Source of the DNA: CAYYHA01 sp964471535
GTDB lineage: Bacteria > Myxococcota > Myxococcia > SLRQ01
Direction: 5' to 3'
DNA: 30,918 nt
Assembly (NCBI GenBank): GCA_964471535.1
Contig: CAYYHA010000030.1
Span: 1 to 30,918 of the forward strand
Below, in pieces: positions 8,879-16,852 of this stretch. A model generated the notes under the pieces. That model worked only from the letters and a program-made list of their open reading frames with translations, made no database searches and had not been told where the DNA came from. The first letter of the stretch is position 1, and every line of letters starts with the position of its first letter. Made by a program: the position numbers and the translations under genes.

Positions 8879-9461
8879 AGGCCGACCCTGGGCACTCGTC
8901 CTACTCTTCACCCTCGCGGCGGGGTGCTCCGTGGTCCGCTCTGCCTGGGTGCGACCCGACTACGAGCGCGTGGACAAGCACGAGACGCTGCGGCTTGCCG
9001 TGGTGACCGCGCCACTTCCCGCCGGGGACCCCAAGGTGGGCGAGCTGTGGTCGCTCATCGCTCGGCGCTATGCCAACCAGAAACGCGACTTCATCGCCAA
9101 GAAGAACCTGGCTGCCCCGCAGCTTCCCGAAGGCCTCTGTAGCGAGGGAATCGAAGGGATTCTCCACCTCCGGCCGAAGGTGGAGCGCCACGGCGACGGC
9201 GTGGAGGCCTCGGTGGCGGCGACGCTCACCCGCTGCCGCGATGGGGAGCTGGTGTGGAAAGCGGAGGCCGCCGGCTCCTGGCCCTCGGAGGACCCCGTGC
9301 TGAAGCAGGTAACCGAGGACTACGTGCGGGAGCTGGGGGAGTCGGTGCGGCCCTACGTGGGCCCCACCTTCCACCTGCTCAAGGCCGTGCTCGACACGCT
9401 ACCGCGCCCCGAGTTGGTGGACGACGAGGACGTCCTCGAGAAGATCGAGCTGGGGGAGTGA
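8832..9461 (+). CDS. Outer-membrane-type lipoprotein of the lipid exporter operon
   Basis: A 209-residue protein with a basic n-region, a hydrophobic core (ALVLLFTLAAGC) and a lipobox Cys at residue 32, so it is lipidated after cleavage by signal peptidase II. The start at 8832 is set by a strong Shine-Dalgarno (AGGAGGGG, 8817-8824) inside the end of the exporter gene. The mature part has an alternating strand-helix pattern (LRLAVVTAPLPAGDPKVGELW, GILHLRPKVERHG, VEASVAATLTRC, ELVWKAEAAG). It resembles small lipoproteins found beside RND genes in myxobacteria and leptospires (MXAN_6521/LA_1396 type); that match is from memory and not verified. A role as the outer-membrane end or an adaptor of the exporter is inferred from position only. 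Confidence 0.75.
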   Translation: MDRRSRARRYVTRRPEGRPWALVLLFTLAAGCSVVRSAWVRPDYERVDKHETLRLAVVTAPLPAGDPKVGELWSLIARRYANQKRDFIAKKNLAAPQLPEGLCSEGIEGILHLRPKVERHGDGVEASVAATLTRCRDGELVWKAEAAGSWPSEDPVLKQVTEDYVRELGESVRPYVGPTFHLLKAVLDTLPRPELVDDEDVLEKIELGE

Positions 9462-10477
9462 TGCGCCAGGTCTGGATTCCCAAGCACGGTCCGCCCGAGG
9501 TTCTGGAGGTGCGGGAGGCGCCCGAGCCACGGCCGAAGGCCGGGGAGATCCGGATCCAGGTCGCCGCCGCAGGGATCAACTTTGCCGATATCCTGGCCCG
9601 TATCGGGCTCTATCCCGACGCTCCGCCGCTGCCGGCGGTGGTGGGCTACGAGGTGGCGGGGACCGTGGACGCCGTCGGCGAGGGTGTGGAGGGCTTCTCA
9701 GTCGGCGACCGGGTCGCCGCCCTGACGCGCTTCGGCGGCTACAGCGAGTCCGTGGTGGTGCCGGTGACGCAGGCGGTGCGAGTGCCCGAAGGACTCTCCT
9801 TGGAGAAGGCCGCAGCGGTGCCGGTGAACTTCCTCACCGCCTGGCTCATGCTCGTCCACCTCGGAAACATCCACCGGGGCGAACGGGTGCTCATCCACTC
9901 CGCCGGCGGCGGCGTGGGCCTGGCCGCAGTGCAGATCGCCCGCTGGCGCGGCGCGGAGATCTTTGGCACCGCCAGTGCCGCCAAGCACGGCCGCCTGCGC
10001 GAGATGGGCGTCGCCCACTGCATCGACTACCGCCGCGAGGATTTCGAAGCGCGCGTTCGCGAGATCACCGGCGGTGAGGGCGTCCACCTGGTCTTGGATG
10101 CGGTCGGCGGGGAGAGCTTTCGGAAGAGCTACCGATGCCTCGCGCCCACCGGGCGCCTCTTCCTCTTCGGCGTGAGCTCGTTTGCCCCCGGACGGCGCCG
10201 GGATCTCTTCGCGGTCCTCCGCGGCTTCCTCTCCCTGCCCTCCTTCAAACCCCTGGACCTGATGCAGCGAAACCGTGGCGTCTTCGGCGTGAACATGGGG
10301 CGCCTGTGGCACCTCTCCGGCCTCATGGAAGGGATCCTGAAGGCCCTCTTCGAGCGGATCGAAGCGGGGGACTTCGACCCGGTGGTGGACCGCAGCTTCC
10401 GCTTCGACGAGGCAGCACAGGCGCACCGCTACATCCAGGACCGGAAGAACTTCGGAAAGGTGCTGCTCGTCCCGTGA
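9461..10477 (+). CDS. Zinc-less medium-chain reductase (quinone oxidoreductase/VAT-1 type)
   Basis: A 338-residue NAD(P)H-dependent MDR-superfamily enzyme. The GroES-like N-terminal half contains AGINFADILARIGLYP and the GDRVAAL turn, without the zinc-ligand Cys/His sets of alcohol dehydrogenases. The Rossmann half has HSAGGGVGLAAVQIARW for NADPH and the QOR-typical LDAVGGESFRKSYRCL. The C-terminal part (SFKPLDLMQRNRGVFGVNMGRLW) resembles the VAT-1/VAT-1-like branch, whose members bind membranes and lipids. It begins one base inside the stop of the lipoprotein gene (TGATG overlap), so the two are translationally coupled. In this operon it may reduce a lipid or quinone substrate; that role is inference. 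Confidence 0.88.
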   Translation: MRQVWIPKHGPPEVLEVREAPEPRPKAGEIRIQVAAAGINFADILARIGLYPDAPPLPAVVGYEVAGTVDAVGEGVEGFSVGDRVAALTRFGGYSESVVVPVTQAVRVPEGLSLEKAAAVPVNFLTAWLMLVHLGNIHRGERVLIHSAGGGVGLAAVQIARWRGAEIFGTASAAKHGRLREMGVAHCIDYRREDFEARVREITGGEGVHLVLDAVGGESFRKSYRCLAPTGRLFLFGVSSFAPGRRRDLFAVLRGFLSLPSFKPLDLMQRNRGVFGVNMGRLWHLSGLMEGILKALFERIEAGDFDPVVDRSFRFDEAAQAHRYIQDRKNFGKVLLVP

Positions 10478-11127
10478 GCGGGGCCGGCGAGGTCTCGCCG
10501 GGCGCGTGGGCGGCGCTGGTCGCCGGCGGTCTCGCCGTGCAGCTCCTTGCGGAATGGCGGGGCTGGCGCTGGCTGCGAGCCCTTGCCAAGGGGCTCTCCT
10601 CTGCCGGCTTCGTGGGCCTGGCGCTCGCGCTGGGCGCAACGCGTGACCCCTACGGACGGTGGATCCTCGCCGGGCTCCTCCTCTCCCTCGTAGGCGACCT
10701 GCTCTTGCTCCTCAACGCGCGTCGGGCCTTGTTCTTGGGGCTCGGCGCCTTCCTCCTCGCGCACCTGGCCTACCTCGCGGCGTTCTGGGTCCGCGGCCTC
10801 GCCCCGGTGTGGACGCTCATCGCCCTCGCGGTGCTCACCGTCCCCCGCTGGAAGGTCCTGCACTGGCTCCTACCGGCCATCGACGGGCCGGGCATGCGCC
10901 GCGCCGTCACCCTCTATGCCTCGGTGATCACCCTGATGCTTGCGGCCGCCGCCGGTACGGCCGCCGCCTGGCCCGGCTGGCGCATCCTCACCGGCGCCCT
11001 GCTCTTCTACCTCTCCGATCTCTTCGTAGCCCGGCAACGCTTCGTCGCCCCTGGGCTCACCAACCGGCTCATCGGCCTGCCTCTGTACTACGCCGGGCAG
11101 GTGCTCCTCGCGTGGTCGGCCGTATGA
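10474..11127 (+). CDS. YhhN/TMEM86-family integral membrane protein
   Basis: A 217-residue all-helical membrane protein with about eight transmembrane segments and the family's charged signatures, GDLLLLL after TM3 and the late LFYLSDLFVARQRF segment, whose Asp residues are conserved in YhhN. The animal relative TMEM86 is a lysoplasmalogenase that cleaves vinyl-ether lysolipids; bacterial members have similar proposed activity. The GTG start at 10474 overlaps the previous stop by four bases (GTGA), confirming operon membership. It is the last gene of the operon and is convergent with the large lipoprotein gene, 55 bp away. With a lipid carrier and exporter upstream, a lipid-remodelling job fits. 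Confidence 0.87.
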   Translation: MSGAGEVSPGAWAALVAGGLAVQLLAEWRGWRWLRALAKGLSSAGFVGLALALGATRDPYGRWILAGLLLSLVGDLLLLLNARRALFLGLGAFLLAHLAYLAAFWVRGLAPVWTLIALAVLTVPRWKVLHWLLPAIDGPGMRRAVTLYASVITLMLAAAAGTAAAWPGWRILTGALLFYLSDLFVARQRFVAPGLTNRLIGLPLYYAGQVLLAWSAV

Positions 11128-11149
11128 GACCTGCTTGCCTGCGCTGAGC

Positions 11150-11176
11150 GCCGGCGCGGGCCCGTGCGACGCCGGC
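11150..11176. terminator. Weak hairpin between convergent genes
   Basis: GCCGGCG (11150-11156) and CGCCGGC (11170-11176) form a 7-bp stem over a 13-nt loop between the YhhN stop and the convergent lipoprotein stop. No T-tract follows, so terminator function is only suggested by position. Confidence 0.25.
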
Positions 11177-11182
11177 CACCGA

Positions 11183-14119
11183 TCAGAAACAGCGATCGCT
11201 GGAGGCCACGGGCGGCACAGGAAAGCCCTGGCGCACCACCCAGGGGGTGAGCAGCTCCCCGCCCGCGAGCAGGGAACGGAACGGTCGGCGCGAGGAGGGG
11301 CTCACGGCTGCCACCTCCCGCGCACCTTCGGGTGCCGGCACCCCTCCGACCACCCCGAGGAGGAGGCCAGCGGTACCCGGTTCGAACCGAAGGCCCAGGC
11401 GGACGAGGCGACCGGCGTCGGCGTCCAAGACCGCCACCTCGTAGGCGTCGCCATCCGCCCCCCAGGGCCACAGGGCGAGGTCCGTCGCGGTGAGGCCGCC
11501 TCGGGTACACGCCAGCTCCCCAAGATTCTTGCCGGTGGCATCGACTGCAACCAGGCCCTGTAGATCGAAGCCGAGAAAGAGGCGGGGGGATGCCGCCGCA
11601 TCCTGCACCACCGCAAAGGGAGGGGCGAGAAGGCTCTCTGGGGTGAGCGCCAGGCCGGGCAAATCCGCCTGCACTTCGCCGGCGCCGTCGACGGCAAGCT
11701 GTACCAGGCCTGTGCCGGCGCGCCCGTCCGGGACGACGACCCACCGGAGGGGAGCCCCTGGCTGGCTCACGACCGGCGGCGGACCGAGCCAGTCGAGGGC
11801 CACCGGTACCTTCGACCACACGAGGCCCTTGCTCGCCGGATCCCAGGCGAGCGCGCGGACCTCGGACCCGTTCTGCGTCCGAAGGCCCGCGAGGACCGCC
11901 TCCCGCTCCCCTTCGAGCATCGGCACCGCCTGCAGCCAGTCCACCGCCATGGTGCCCGGAGGCAGAGGAACCTCCACCGGCGCCTCGAGGGCTCCAAGGC
12001 CTCGGGCCAGACGCGCCACGATCCGAACGGGCCCACCCTCGGGCTCGGCGGCGGGGCCGAGCACCGCCACCACGTCCGCGGGATCGGGATCCTCGGGGGA
12101 GAGCGGGGCGTGGAGCCGCGCCACCGCATAGAAGAGTACCCGTTCCTCGGCGCTTCCGAGCGGTACTGGCTCTGGCTCGGGGGAGAGGAGGCCGTCGTAG
12201 CGCGCCAGCACCAGGCCTCCCGACTTCAGCCCCTGGGGCGGGAGGTCGGGTGCCGGCGTACCATCAGCCAGGAGCCCGGTGTCGATCATCGCCACTCCGT
12301 CCGCGAACCGCGCCAGCCAGGGCACCTGCGCCACCTGCACGAGCTCACCCGACAGCGTGGACCCGGAGGGTGCGACGATGGGGCTCCCTCGATCCCAGCC
12401 GTCCGCGACCTCGAGGTCGACGACCCGAACCTCTCCCCGGCCGGTGACGAGCAGCTCGCCCAGACCGTCGAAATCGATGTCACCCGCGAAGACGCGTTCC
12501 GCCCGGGTTCCCACCGACCAGGGGGCGGGCGCGGCGGCCTTGGAGCGCCGCCCGGCGATCCACATCGCGCCATCGAGATCGGTGACCACGAGGAGGTCCT
12601 CGTTGCCCCCGAGGTCGAGGGCCGAGAGGTGCATGTGGGGCGACTGGCCGGCGGGCAGGTCGATCCGAGCCGCCTCCTGCAACGGACTGCCCACCGGGCC
12701 GACGTCCAGGAGGACGAGGCTGTCCGAACCCCCCGCGCCAGACCCGAGGAGGGCCACCCCGACGCCACTGGCGCTGGGTTGGTGCACTCCCACCGCCGCC
12801 TGTAGGCTGTTCAAACCAACCGGGGGTACGGGGCCGCCCACCTGCAGCCCGGCGGCGCCACCCACGAGCGAGTCGTACTGCCATCCCGTCGCACTCACAT
12901 AGAGACAGGCCGGGTCGCTGAACGCACCACGCCCCGCGGGGGTCATCACCACGGCATACTTGTTGGCCTCCGCGAGGTCCTGCTGCACGGTGCCGGCAAC
13001 GGGATCCACATCGATCGCCTTCCACAGCCCATCTAGCGCCGACTGGTAAGCGATGTAGTAGCCGGTCACCGCCGTCCCTGGCGCTGACTCGTTGCCGACG
13101 ATGATGGGGATACCGTCCAATGCATCCAACGGACTCAGATCCAGCTGTTGGACGTAGCTTGGAGCAAAGAGAAGGGAGACCTCGAAGACCTTGACGCTCG
13201 GCGCGCCCATCGACCCGGCTGTATCCATCGCCACCACCGCACGGGCGGGAGGCCAGCCGAAGCGAAGGTTCCGCACCGCCGCAAAGGCAACGGGTGTTCC
13301 ATTCACTCGCTGATCCGTCGCGTCGGTGATGGGGATGCGCATCGTCAGACCCCCGAAGGTGGGGACCACCACGTCCGCACCCAGACCGGAACGAACGAGA
13401 TAGACCCGCTCGTCGAGCCCGTTCCCATCGATGTCGACGGTGATCACGCCGAAGATGTCGTCGTCGGGAGCGAAGGGATCCCGCGGGCAGGCCACCTGCA
13501 CCTCGGCGCTGCGCTCGGTGCCCACGCTGTCCCGGACCACCACGCGGTCGGTGACACACCCTACGGGACCGGCGCGGTACCGGCCGGTGAGCGTATCCAC
13601 CGTGCCACCGGAGGGCAGAGCCAACGCACCGAAGAGATAGGGTGGCTTGCCGCCCTCCGCGTCGACCACCGTCTCGGTCTCCGGGTCCAGGATCTCGCGC
13701 TTTGGTGCCACCACCAGCGCGGGACCGATCTGCACTTCGATGGTGACGCTATCGCCGGCCGCATCGGAGACGACAAGGAGGTCCTTGCGGTCTCCGTCGA
13801 GGTCTCCAGCCTGGTACTCGACGAGCCCACCCTCGCCGGCGATGCGCGCGAAGCCCCCCGAGCCCCCCTCGGCGCGGAGGAAGGAGACATGCGTGCCGGC
13901 GGCGTCCGGGGCACCGGGGCGACCGATGCGATACGGCGGCGTCCCACCCCGGACGTGCAACTCGAGCCGTTCTCCCGGCGCCAGTTGGACGGTACCCGAC
14001 CGGTCCACCTGCAGCGGTGTCGCGCCTTCACCGGGTAAGTTGAAATCGCGCGCGCAACCTCCCGCCCAGGAGGCGACGAGCCACGGGGCGACCAGCCCCG
14101 AGATCAGGATTCGCTTCAT
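11183..14119 (-). CDS. Large surface lipoprotein with FG-GAP/VCBS-like repeats
   Basis: A 978-residue exported lipoprotein: MKRILIS start, hydrophobic core and AGGC with lipidated Cys22. The mature part opens with Ig-like modules (GGTPPYRIGRPG, GGKPPYLFGAL) typical of repeat-built surface proteins. It then shows Asp/Gly-rich turns such as YQAGDLDGDRKDLLVV, ITVDIDGNGLDERVYLV, ALDLGGNEDLLVV and GDIDFDGLGELLVTG. These are FG-GAP/VCBS-type blades that bind calcium and build beta-propellers in integrin-like proteins. It contains no catalytic motif I can recognise. It is convergent with the lipid operon and divergent from the cysteine-rich protein across 301 bp. A role in surface display or contact is a guess from architecture. 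Confidence 0.85.
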   Translation of the reverse strand: MKRILISGLVAPWLVASWAGGCARDFNLPGEGATPLQVDRSGTVQLAPGERLELHVRGGTPPYRIGRPGAPDAAGTHVSFLRAEGGSGGFARIAGEGGLVEYQAGDLDGDRKDLLVVSDAAGDSVTIEVQIGPALVVAPKREILDPETETVVDAEGGKPPYLFGALALPSGGTVDTLTGRYRAGPVGCVTDRVVVRDSVGTERSAEVQVACPRDPFAPDDDIFGVITVDIDGNGLDERVYLVRSGLGADVVVPTFGGLTMRIPITDATDQRVNGTPVAFAAVRNLRFGWPPARAVVAMDTAGSMGAPSVKVFEVSLLFAPSYVQQLDLSPLDALDGIPIIVGNESAPGTAVTGYYIAYQSALDGLWKAIDVDPVAGTVQQDLAEANKYAVVMTPAGRGAFSDPACLYVSATGWQYDSLVGGAAGLQVGGPVPPVGLNSLQAAVGVHQPSASGVGVALLGSGAGGSDSLVLLDVGPVGSPLQEAARIDLPAGQSPHMHLSALDLGGNEDLLVVTDLDGAMWIAGRRSKAAAPAPWSVGTRAERVFAGDIDFDGLGELLVTGRGEVRVVDLEVADGWDRGSPIVAPSGSTLSGELVQVAQVPWLARFADGVAMIDTGLLADGTPAPDLPPQGLKSGGLVLARYDGLLSPEPEPVPLGSAEERVLFYAVARLHAPLSPEDPDPADVVAVLGPAAEPEGGPVRIVARLARGLGALEAPVEVPLPPGTMAVDWLQAVPMLEGEREAVLAGLRTQNGSEVRALAWDPASKGLVWSKVPVALDWLGPPPVVSQPGAPLRWVVVPDGRAGTGLVQLAVDGAGEVQADLPGLALTPESLLAPPFAVVQDAAASPRLFLGFDLQGLVAVDATGKNLGELACTRGGLTATDLALWPWGADGDAYEVAVLDADAGRLVRLGLRFEPGTAGLLLGVVGGVPAPEGAREVAAVSPSSRRPFRSLLAGGELLTPWVVRQGFPVPPVASSDRCF

Positions 14120-14420
14120 CGTCTTTCCCCTCCGGGAGCGACCCTGCCAGGACCGGTCTCGGAGCGATTCGACCTAGATCACGCTCCGGACTCCGGCAGG
14201 TGGACGCGCACGATAGCCCGGTCGGCCAAGGCATGCACGTCCCTCAGCTTTTCGAGGCGCGCCGCGGGTTTTCCCACGCCCCACCTCCCCCGCGGCAGGC
14301 CACGGTTCCAGAGACTTTTTCCGATATTCCAATGGGTTAGAAACAATCGCTTCCCTGGCACGTGCGTTGCTCTCCCCCGGCGCGAACACTTCGAACCCAT
14401 CTCTTTGGAGGGAGACAACC
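14120..14420. other. 301-bp divergent intergenic region
   Basis: This gap separates the start of the large lipoprotein (minus) from the start of the cysteine-rich protein (plus). It contains the sigma-54 promoter described separately, preceded by a locally AT-richer stretch (about 14310-14350) that is unusual for this window. Two CCGCGG sites are present but form no convincing operator. I see no small gene in it. Confidence 0.6.
14356..14371 (+). promoter_or_regulatory. Sigma-54 (-24/-12) promoter for the cysteine-rich protein
   Basis: TGGCACGTGCGTTGCT matches the RpoN consensus TGGCACG-N4-TTGCW at every fixed position. GG (14357-14358) and GC (14369-14370) are exactly ten bases apart, as sigma-54 requires. 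The predicted transcript start is near 14382, giving a leader of about 40 nt that contains the strong Shine-Dalgarno GGAGGGAG (14407-14414) ahead of ATG 14421. Such promoters need an enhancer-binding ATPase, so expression should be conditional. No enhancer site is obvious upstream. Confidence 0.85.
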
Positions 14421-15923
14421 ATGCAAGCCACCCCGAGACAGATGCTCGTTCCCGCCGCCCGTTTCGGCGCCGCGGCGGCGCTTTTCCTGATCCTCGCTGG
14501 CGCGGGCCCGAAGGGCTGCACGCTGCTGCCACCGGATGAAGAGCCCCTCGAGTGCAGCACCGACGCGGACTGTCCCACCGGCCAGATCTGCGGGCTCACC
14601 GAGGAGTGCGCGCCCTGCGATGCGCCCCCGGGCGCGGCCTGCGATGCGGTCTGCGTCCAGGTGGGCCAGTGCGTGACACCACCGGAGACCTGCCAGAGCG
14701 ACGACGAGTGCGGGCCCGGTGAGCGGTGTGTGATCGACTACGAATGCCCGCCCTGCGTCGACGAGGAGCCGGCCTGCCTCGCGCCCTGCCAGGCGGTGGG
14801 CCACTGCGAGGCCGGCCCCACCGAGTGCTACGACCACGACGACTGCGGCAACGGGGAGTACTGTGACTTCCGAGGAACGCCGACGCCGCTTCCCGAACCT
14901 GGCTACGAGGAGCGGGAGGACGGCTGTGAGCCCCCTCCCCCCGGCCAGTGCCAGCCGCTCCCGGAGCAGTGCTACAGCGACGAGGAGTGTCCCGAGGACT
15001 TTTACTGCAGCTTCGACCCCGAAGCATCGGGCCCGGACCGCTGCATCGGCGCCGGCCAGTGCGTGCGCCGGGAGCCGGAGCCGGTGGGCTGCACCTGGGA
15101 CGGCGACTGCCCGAACGGCTACTGCGAGTTGGGTGTGGCGCCCTGGGATTGCGAAGAGGGCTACGACTGCGAGGGTCGCGGCCTTGGGCAGTGCGTCTAC
15201 CCGAAATGCGACGATGGCTCGCCGGCCCTGTGCGACATGATGCCACCTCTCTGCCCCCCGGGTCAGACCGCCGCCGTACGTAACGGCTGCTGGGAATGCG
15301 TGGATGCCCGCACCTGTGGGGAGGTGGGTGGTGCCTGCACCTCCGATGCGGACTGCCCGAACGGTTACTGCAGCTACCCTGATCCGGACGAAGGCGTGAT
15401 CGTCGAGTTGGGCCAGTGCGTCTACCCCGACTGCGACGACGACTCGCAGGCCGTCTGCGAGATGATACCGCCGGTCTGCCCACCAGGTCAGACCGCTGCC
15501 GTGCGCAACGGGTGCTGGGAGTGTGTCGACGCCCGAACCTGCGGCCAGACGTCCGAGGGCTGTGCCACTGACGCGGACTGCGGACCCGGGGAGCAGTGCT
15601 TCCTCGAAACGGTGTGCTGGGACTGCTTGCCCGAGGATCCCAACTGCACGCCCGGCTGTGGACAGCACGGGATCTGCCTACCCGCGGACGAGTGCTACGG
15701 CGCCTTCGTCGACCAGACGGGCACCTGCCGGGCACCCGATGACGGAATCCTCCCGGATCACTGCTGCTTCACCCCGCCGCCAAGCTGCCCGGACGAGAGC
15801 AGCCCCAGCGTCGAATACCTCAGCCACGATCCGCTGACCTGCGCCGCAGCGGACTGGACCTGTGATGCGGGCTGGGAAGTCTTCGACAACGAGTGCGGCT
15901 GCGGTTGCATCCGGACCCGATAG
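14421..15923 (+). CDS. Cysteine-rich secreted repeat protein (DKK/EGF-like modules)
   Basis: A 500-residue exported protein started at ATG 14421 because of the strong Shine-Dalgarno GGAGGGAG. The N-terminus is a signal sequence (hydrophobic AAAALFLILAGAG) followed by Cys33; the lipobox is poor, so lipoprotein or freely secreted are both possible. The rest is built from about seven modules of the pattern C-x-x-D-x-[DE]-C-[PG]-x-G-x-x-C (CSTDADCPTGQIC, CQSDDECGPGERC, CYDHDDCGNGEYC and so on). These resemble the Dickkopf-like disulfide modules common in myxobacterial surface proteins. Two 45-residue segments are near copies (38 of 45 identical). It should fold by disulfides outside the cytoplasm. 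It is transcribed from a sigma-54 promoter and ends in a strong terminator, so it is a single-gene unit. Confidence 0.88.
   Translation: MQATPRQMLVPAARFGAAAALFLILAGAGPKGCTLLPPDEEPLECSTDADCPTGQICGLTEECAPCDAPPGAACDAVCVQVGQCVTPPETCQSDDECGPGERCVIDYECPPCVDEEPACLAPCQAVGHCEAGPTECYDHDDCGNGEYCDFRGTPTPLPEPGYEEREDGCEPPPPGQCQPLPEQCYSDEECPEDFYCSFDPEASGPDRCIGAGQCVRREPEPVGCTWDGDCPNGYCELGVAPWDCEEGYDCEGRGLGQCVYPKCDDGSPALCDMMPPLCPPGQTAAVRNGCWECVDARTCGEVGGACTSDADCPNGYCSYPDPDEGVIVELGQCVYPDCDDDSQAVCEMIPPVCPPGQTAAVRNGCWECVDARTCGQTSEGCATDADCGPGEQCFLETVCWDCLPEDPNCTPGCGQHGICLPADECYGAFVDQTGTCRAPDDGILPDHCCFTPPPSCPDESSPSVEYLSHDPLTCAAADWTCDAGWEVFDNECGCGCIRTR
15186..15320 (+). repeat. Internal direct repeat, copy 1 (45 codons)
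   Basis: Encodes GQCVYPKCDDG ... CWECVDARTCG. It is 38/45 identical in protein to the copy at 15411-15545; the stretch CPPGQTAAVRNGCWECVDAR is invariant. This points to a recent tandem duplication inside the cysteine-rich gene, or to recombination keeping the two copies alike. Confidence 0.9.
15411..15545 (+). repeat. Internal direct repeat, copy 2 (45 codons)
   Basis: Encodes GQCVYPDCDDD ... CWECVDARTCG, the partner of the segment at 15186-15320, starting 225 bp (75 codons) later. The reading frame is kept, as expected for a protein-level module duplication. Confidence 0.9.
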
Positions 15924-15946
15924 GATCGCCGATCATCCGCCACCCT

Positions 15947-15987
15947 GCGGGGAGCGATGCCCTAGCGCATCGCTCCCCGCTTTCTTT
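15947..15987 (+). terminator. Intrinsic (rho-independent) terminator
   Basis: A perfect 14-bp stem, GCGGGGAGCGATGC (15947-15960) with GCATCGCTCCCCGC (15967-15980), closes a 6-nt loop and is followed by TTTCTTT. It lies 24 bp after the stop of the cysteine-rich protein gene and separates it from the formate dehydrogenase beta gene. Confidence 0.92.
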
Positions 15988-16087
15988 GGGGGGCCAAGAC
16001 CGGCAAGATGCACCCGTGGCCGGCGCCGGCGGTGGGGCCAGCCGTGTGCAGGTGCCACCGCTGCGCCCTTTCGCTAGGATGCCCGCG

Positions 16088-16852
16088 ATGTCCTCGCGGC
16101 GAAAGGCGATGCTCGTCGACCTGACGCGGTGCATCGGCTGCCGCGCCTGCCAGGTGGCGTGCAAGGAATGGAACGAGCTCCCCGTCGAGGTCACGGAGAT
16201 GGCCGGCGACTATGCCAACCCCCCGTCCCTCTCCGGCGACACCTGGAAGCAGGTGAAGTTCATCGACCGGGCCGGCGAGGGGGTGTGGCCCGCCTGGCAG
16301 TTCTACTCGGACTCGTGCAAGCACTGCGCCGAGGCCCCCTGCCTCGACGCCTGCCCCACCGGCGCCATCCGCCGGACCGAGGAAGGCTTCGTCCTCATCG
16401 ATGCCGACGTGTGCAACGGAAACGAGCACTGCGTCCCCGCCTGTCCCTTCCACGTCATCGACATCTCGCCCACGCGCCGGGTCGCACAGAAGTGCACCTT
16501 CTGCCACGATCGGGTCGGTCGGGGCCTTCAGCCCGCCTGCGCCAAGGTCTGTCCCACCGACTGCATCGCCTTCGGCCCGCGGGACGAACTCGTCGAGGCG
16601 GGGCACGCGCGTGTGGCACATCTTTCCGAGGAAGGACACACGGGGACGCAGCTCTATGGTGAGGACCTCCTCGGGGGCCTGAACGTCCTCTACGTCCTGC
16701 CCTCGGAGCCACGGGTCTACGGCCTGCCGGACCCGGCCACCTTCGAACGCCCCGTCGATCGCCTGCCGCGGGCTTGGCTCGCCCTGGGGCTCACCGCAGC
16801 GGCGTGGGCGGGGGTCCTGCTCGCGCTCTTCGGGGCCTTCGATGCGACCTGA
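16088..16852 (+). CDS. Formate dehydrogenase-type iron-sulfur (beta) subunit
   Basis: A 254-residue electron-transfer subunit with four cysteine motifs of the FdnH/HybA/DmsB kind: CIGCRACQVAC, CKHCAEAPCLDAC, CNGNEHCVPAC and CTFCH ... CAKVC. These normally carry four [4Fe-4S] clusters that wire the active site to the membrane. In the third motif the second ligand is Asn112 instead of Cys, so that cluster may be altered. One C-terminal transmembrane helix (about residues 232-252) anchors it, as in E. coli FdnH. ATG 16088 is preferred over ATG 16079 because TAGGA (16075-16079) sits 8 bases before it. It overlaps the NrfD gene by 11 bp. The best partner in the window is the selenoprotein alpha subunit ending at 5071; pairing is inference. 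Confidence 0.88.
   Translation: MSSRRKAMLVDLTRCIGCRACQVACKEWNELPVEVTEMAGDYANPPSLSGDTWKQVKFIDRAGEGVWPAWQFYSDSCKHCAEAPCLDACPTGAIRRTEEGFVLIDADVCNGNEHCVPACPFHVIDISPTRRVAQKCTFCHDRVGRGLQPACAKVCPTDCIAFGPRDELVEAGHARVAHLSEEGHTGTQLYGEDLLGGLNVLYVLPSEPRVYGLPDPATFERPVDRLPRAWLALGLTAAAWAGVLLALFGAFDAT

Noticed and set aside
16494..16511. CxxCH heme c motif (CTFCH) in the beta subunit
   Set aside because: It is the first part of the fourth iron-sulfur motif; the family is ferredoxin-like and not a cytochrome.
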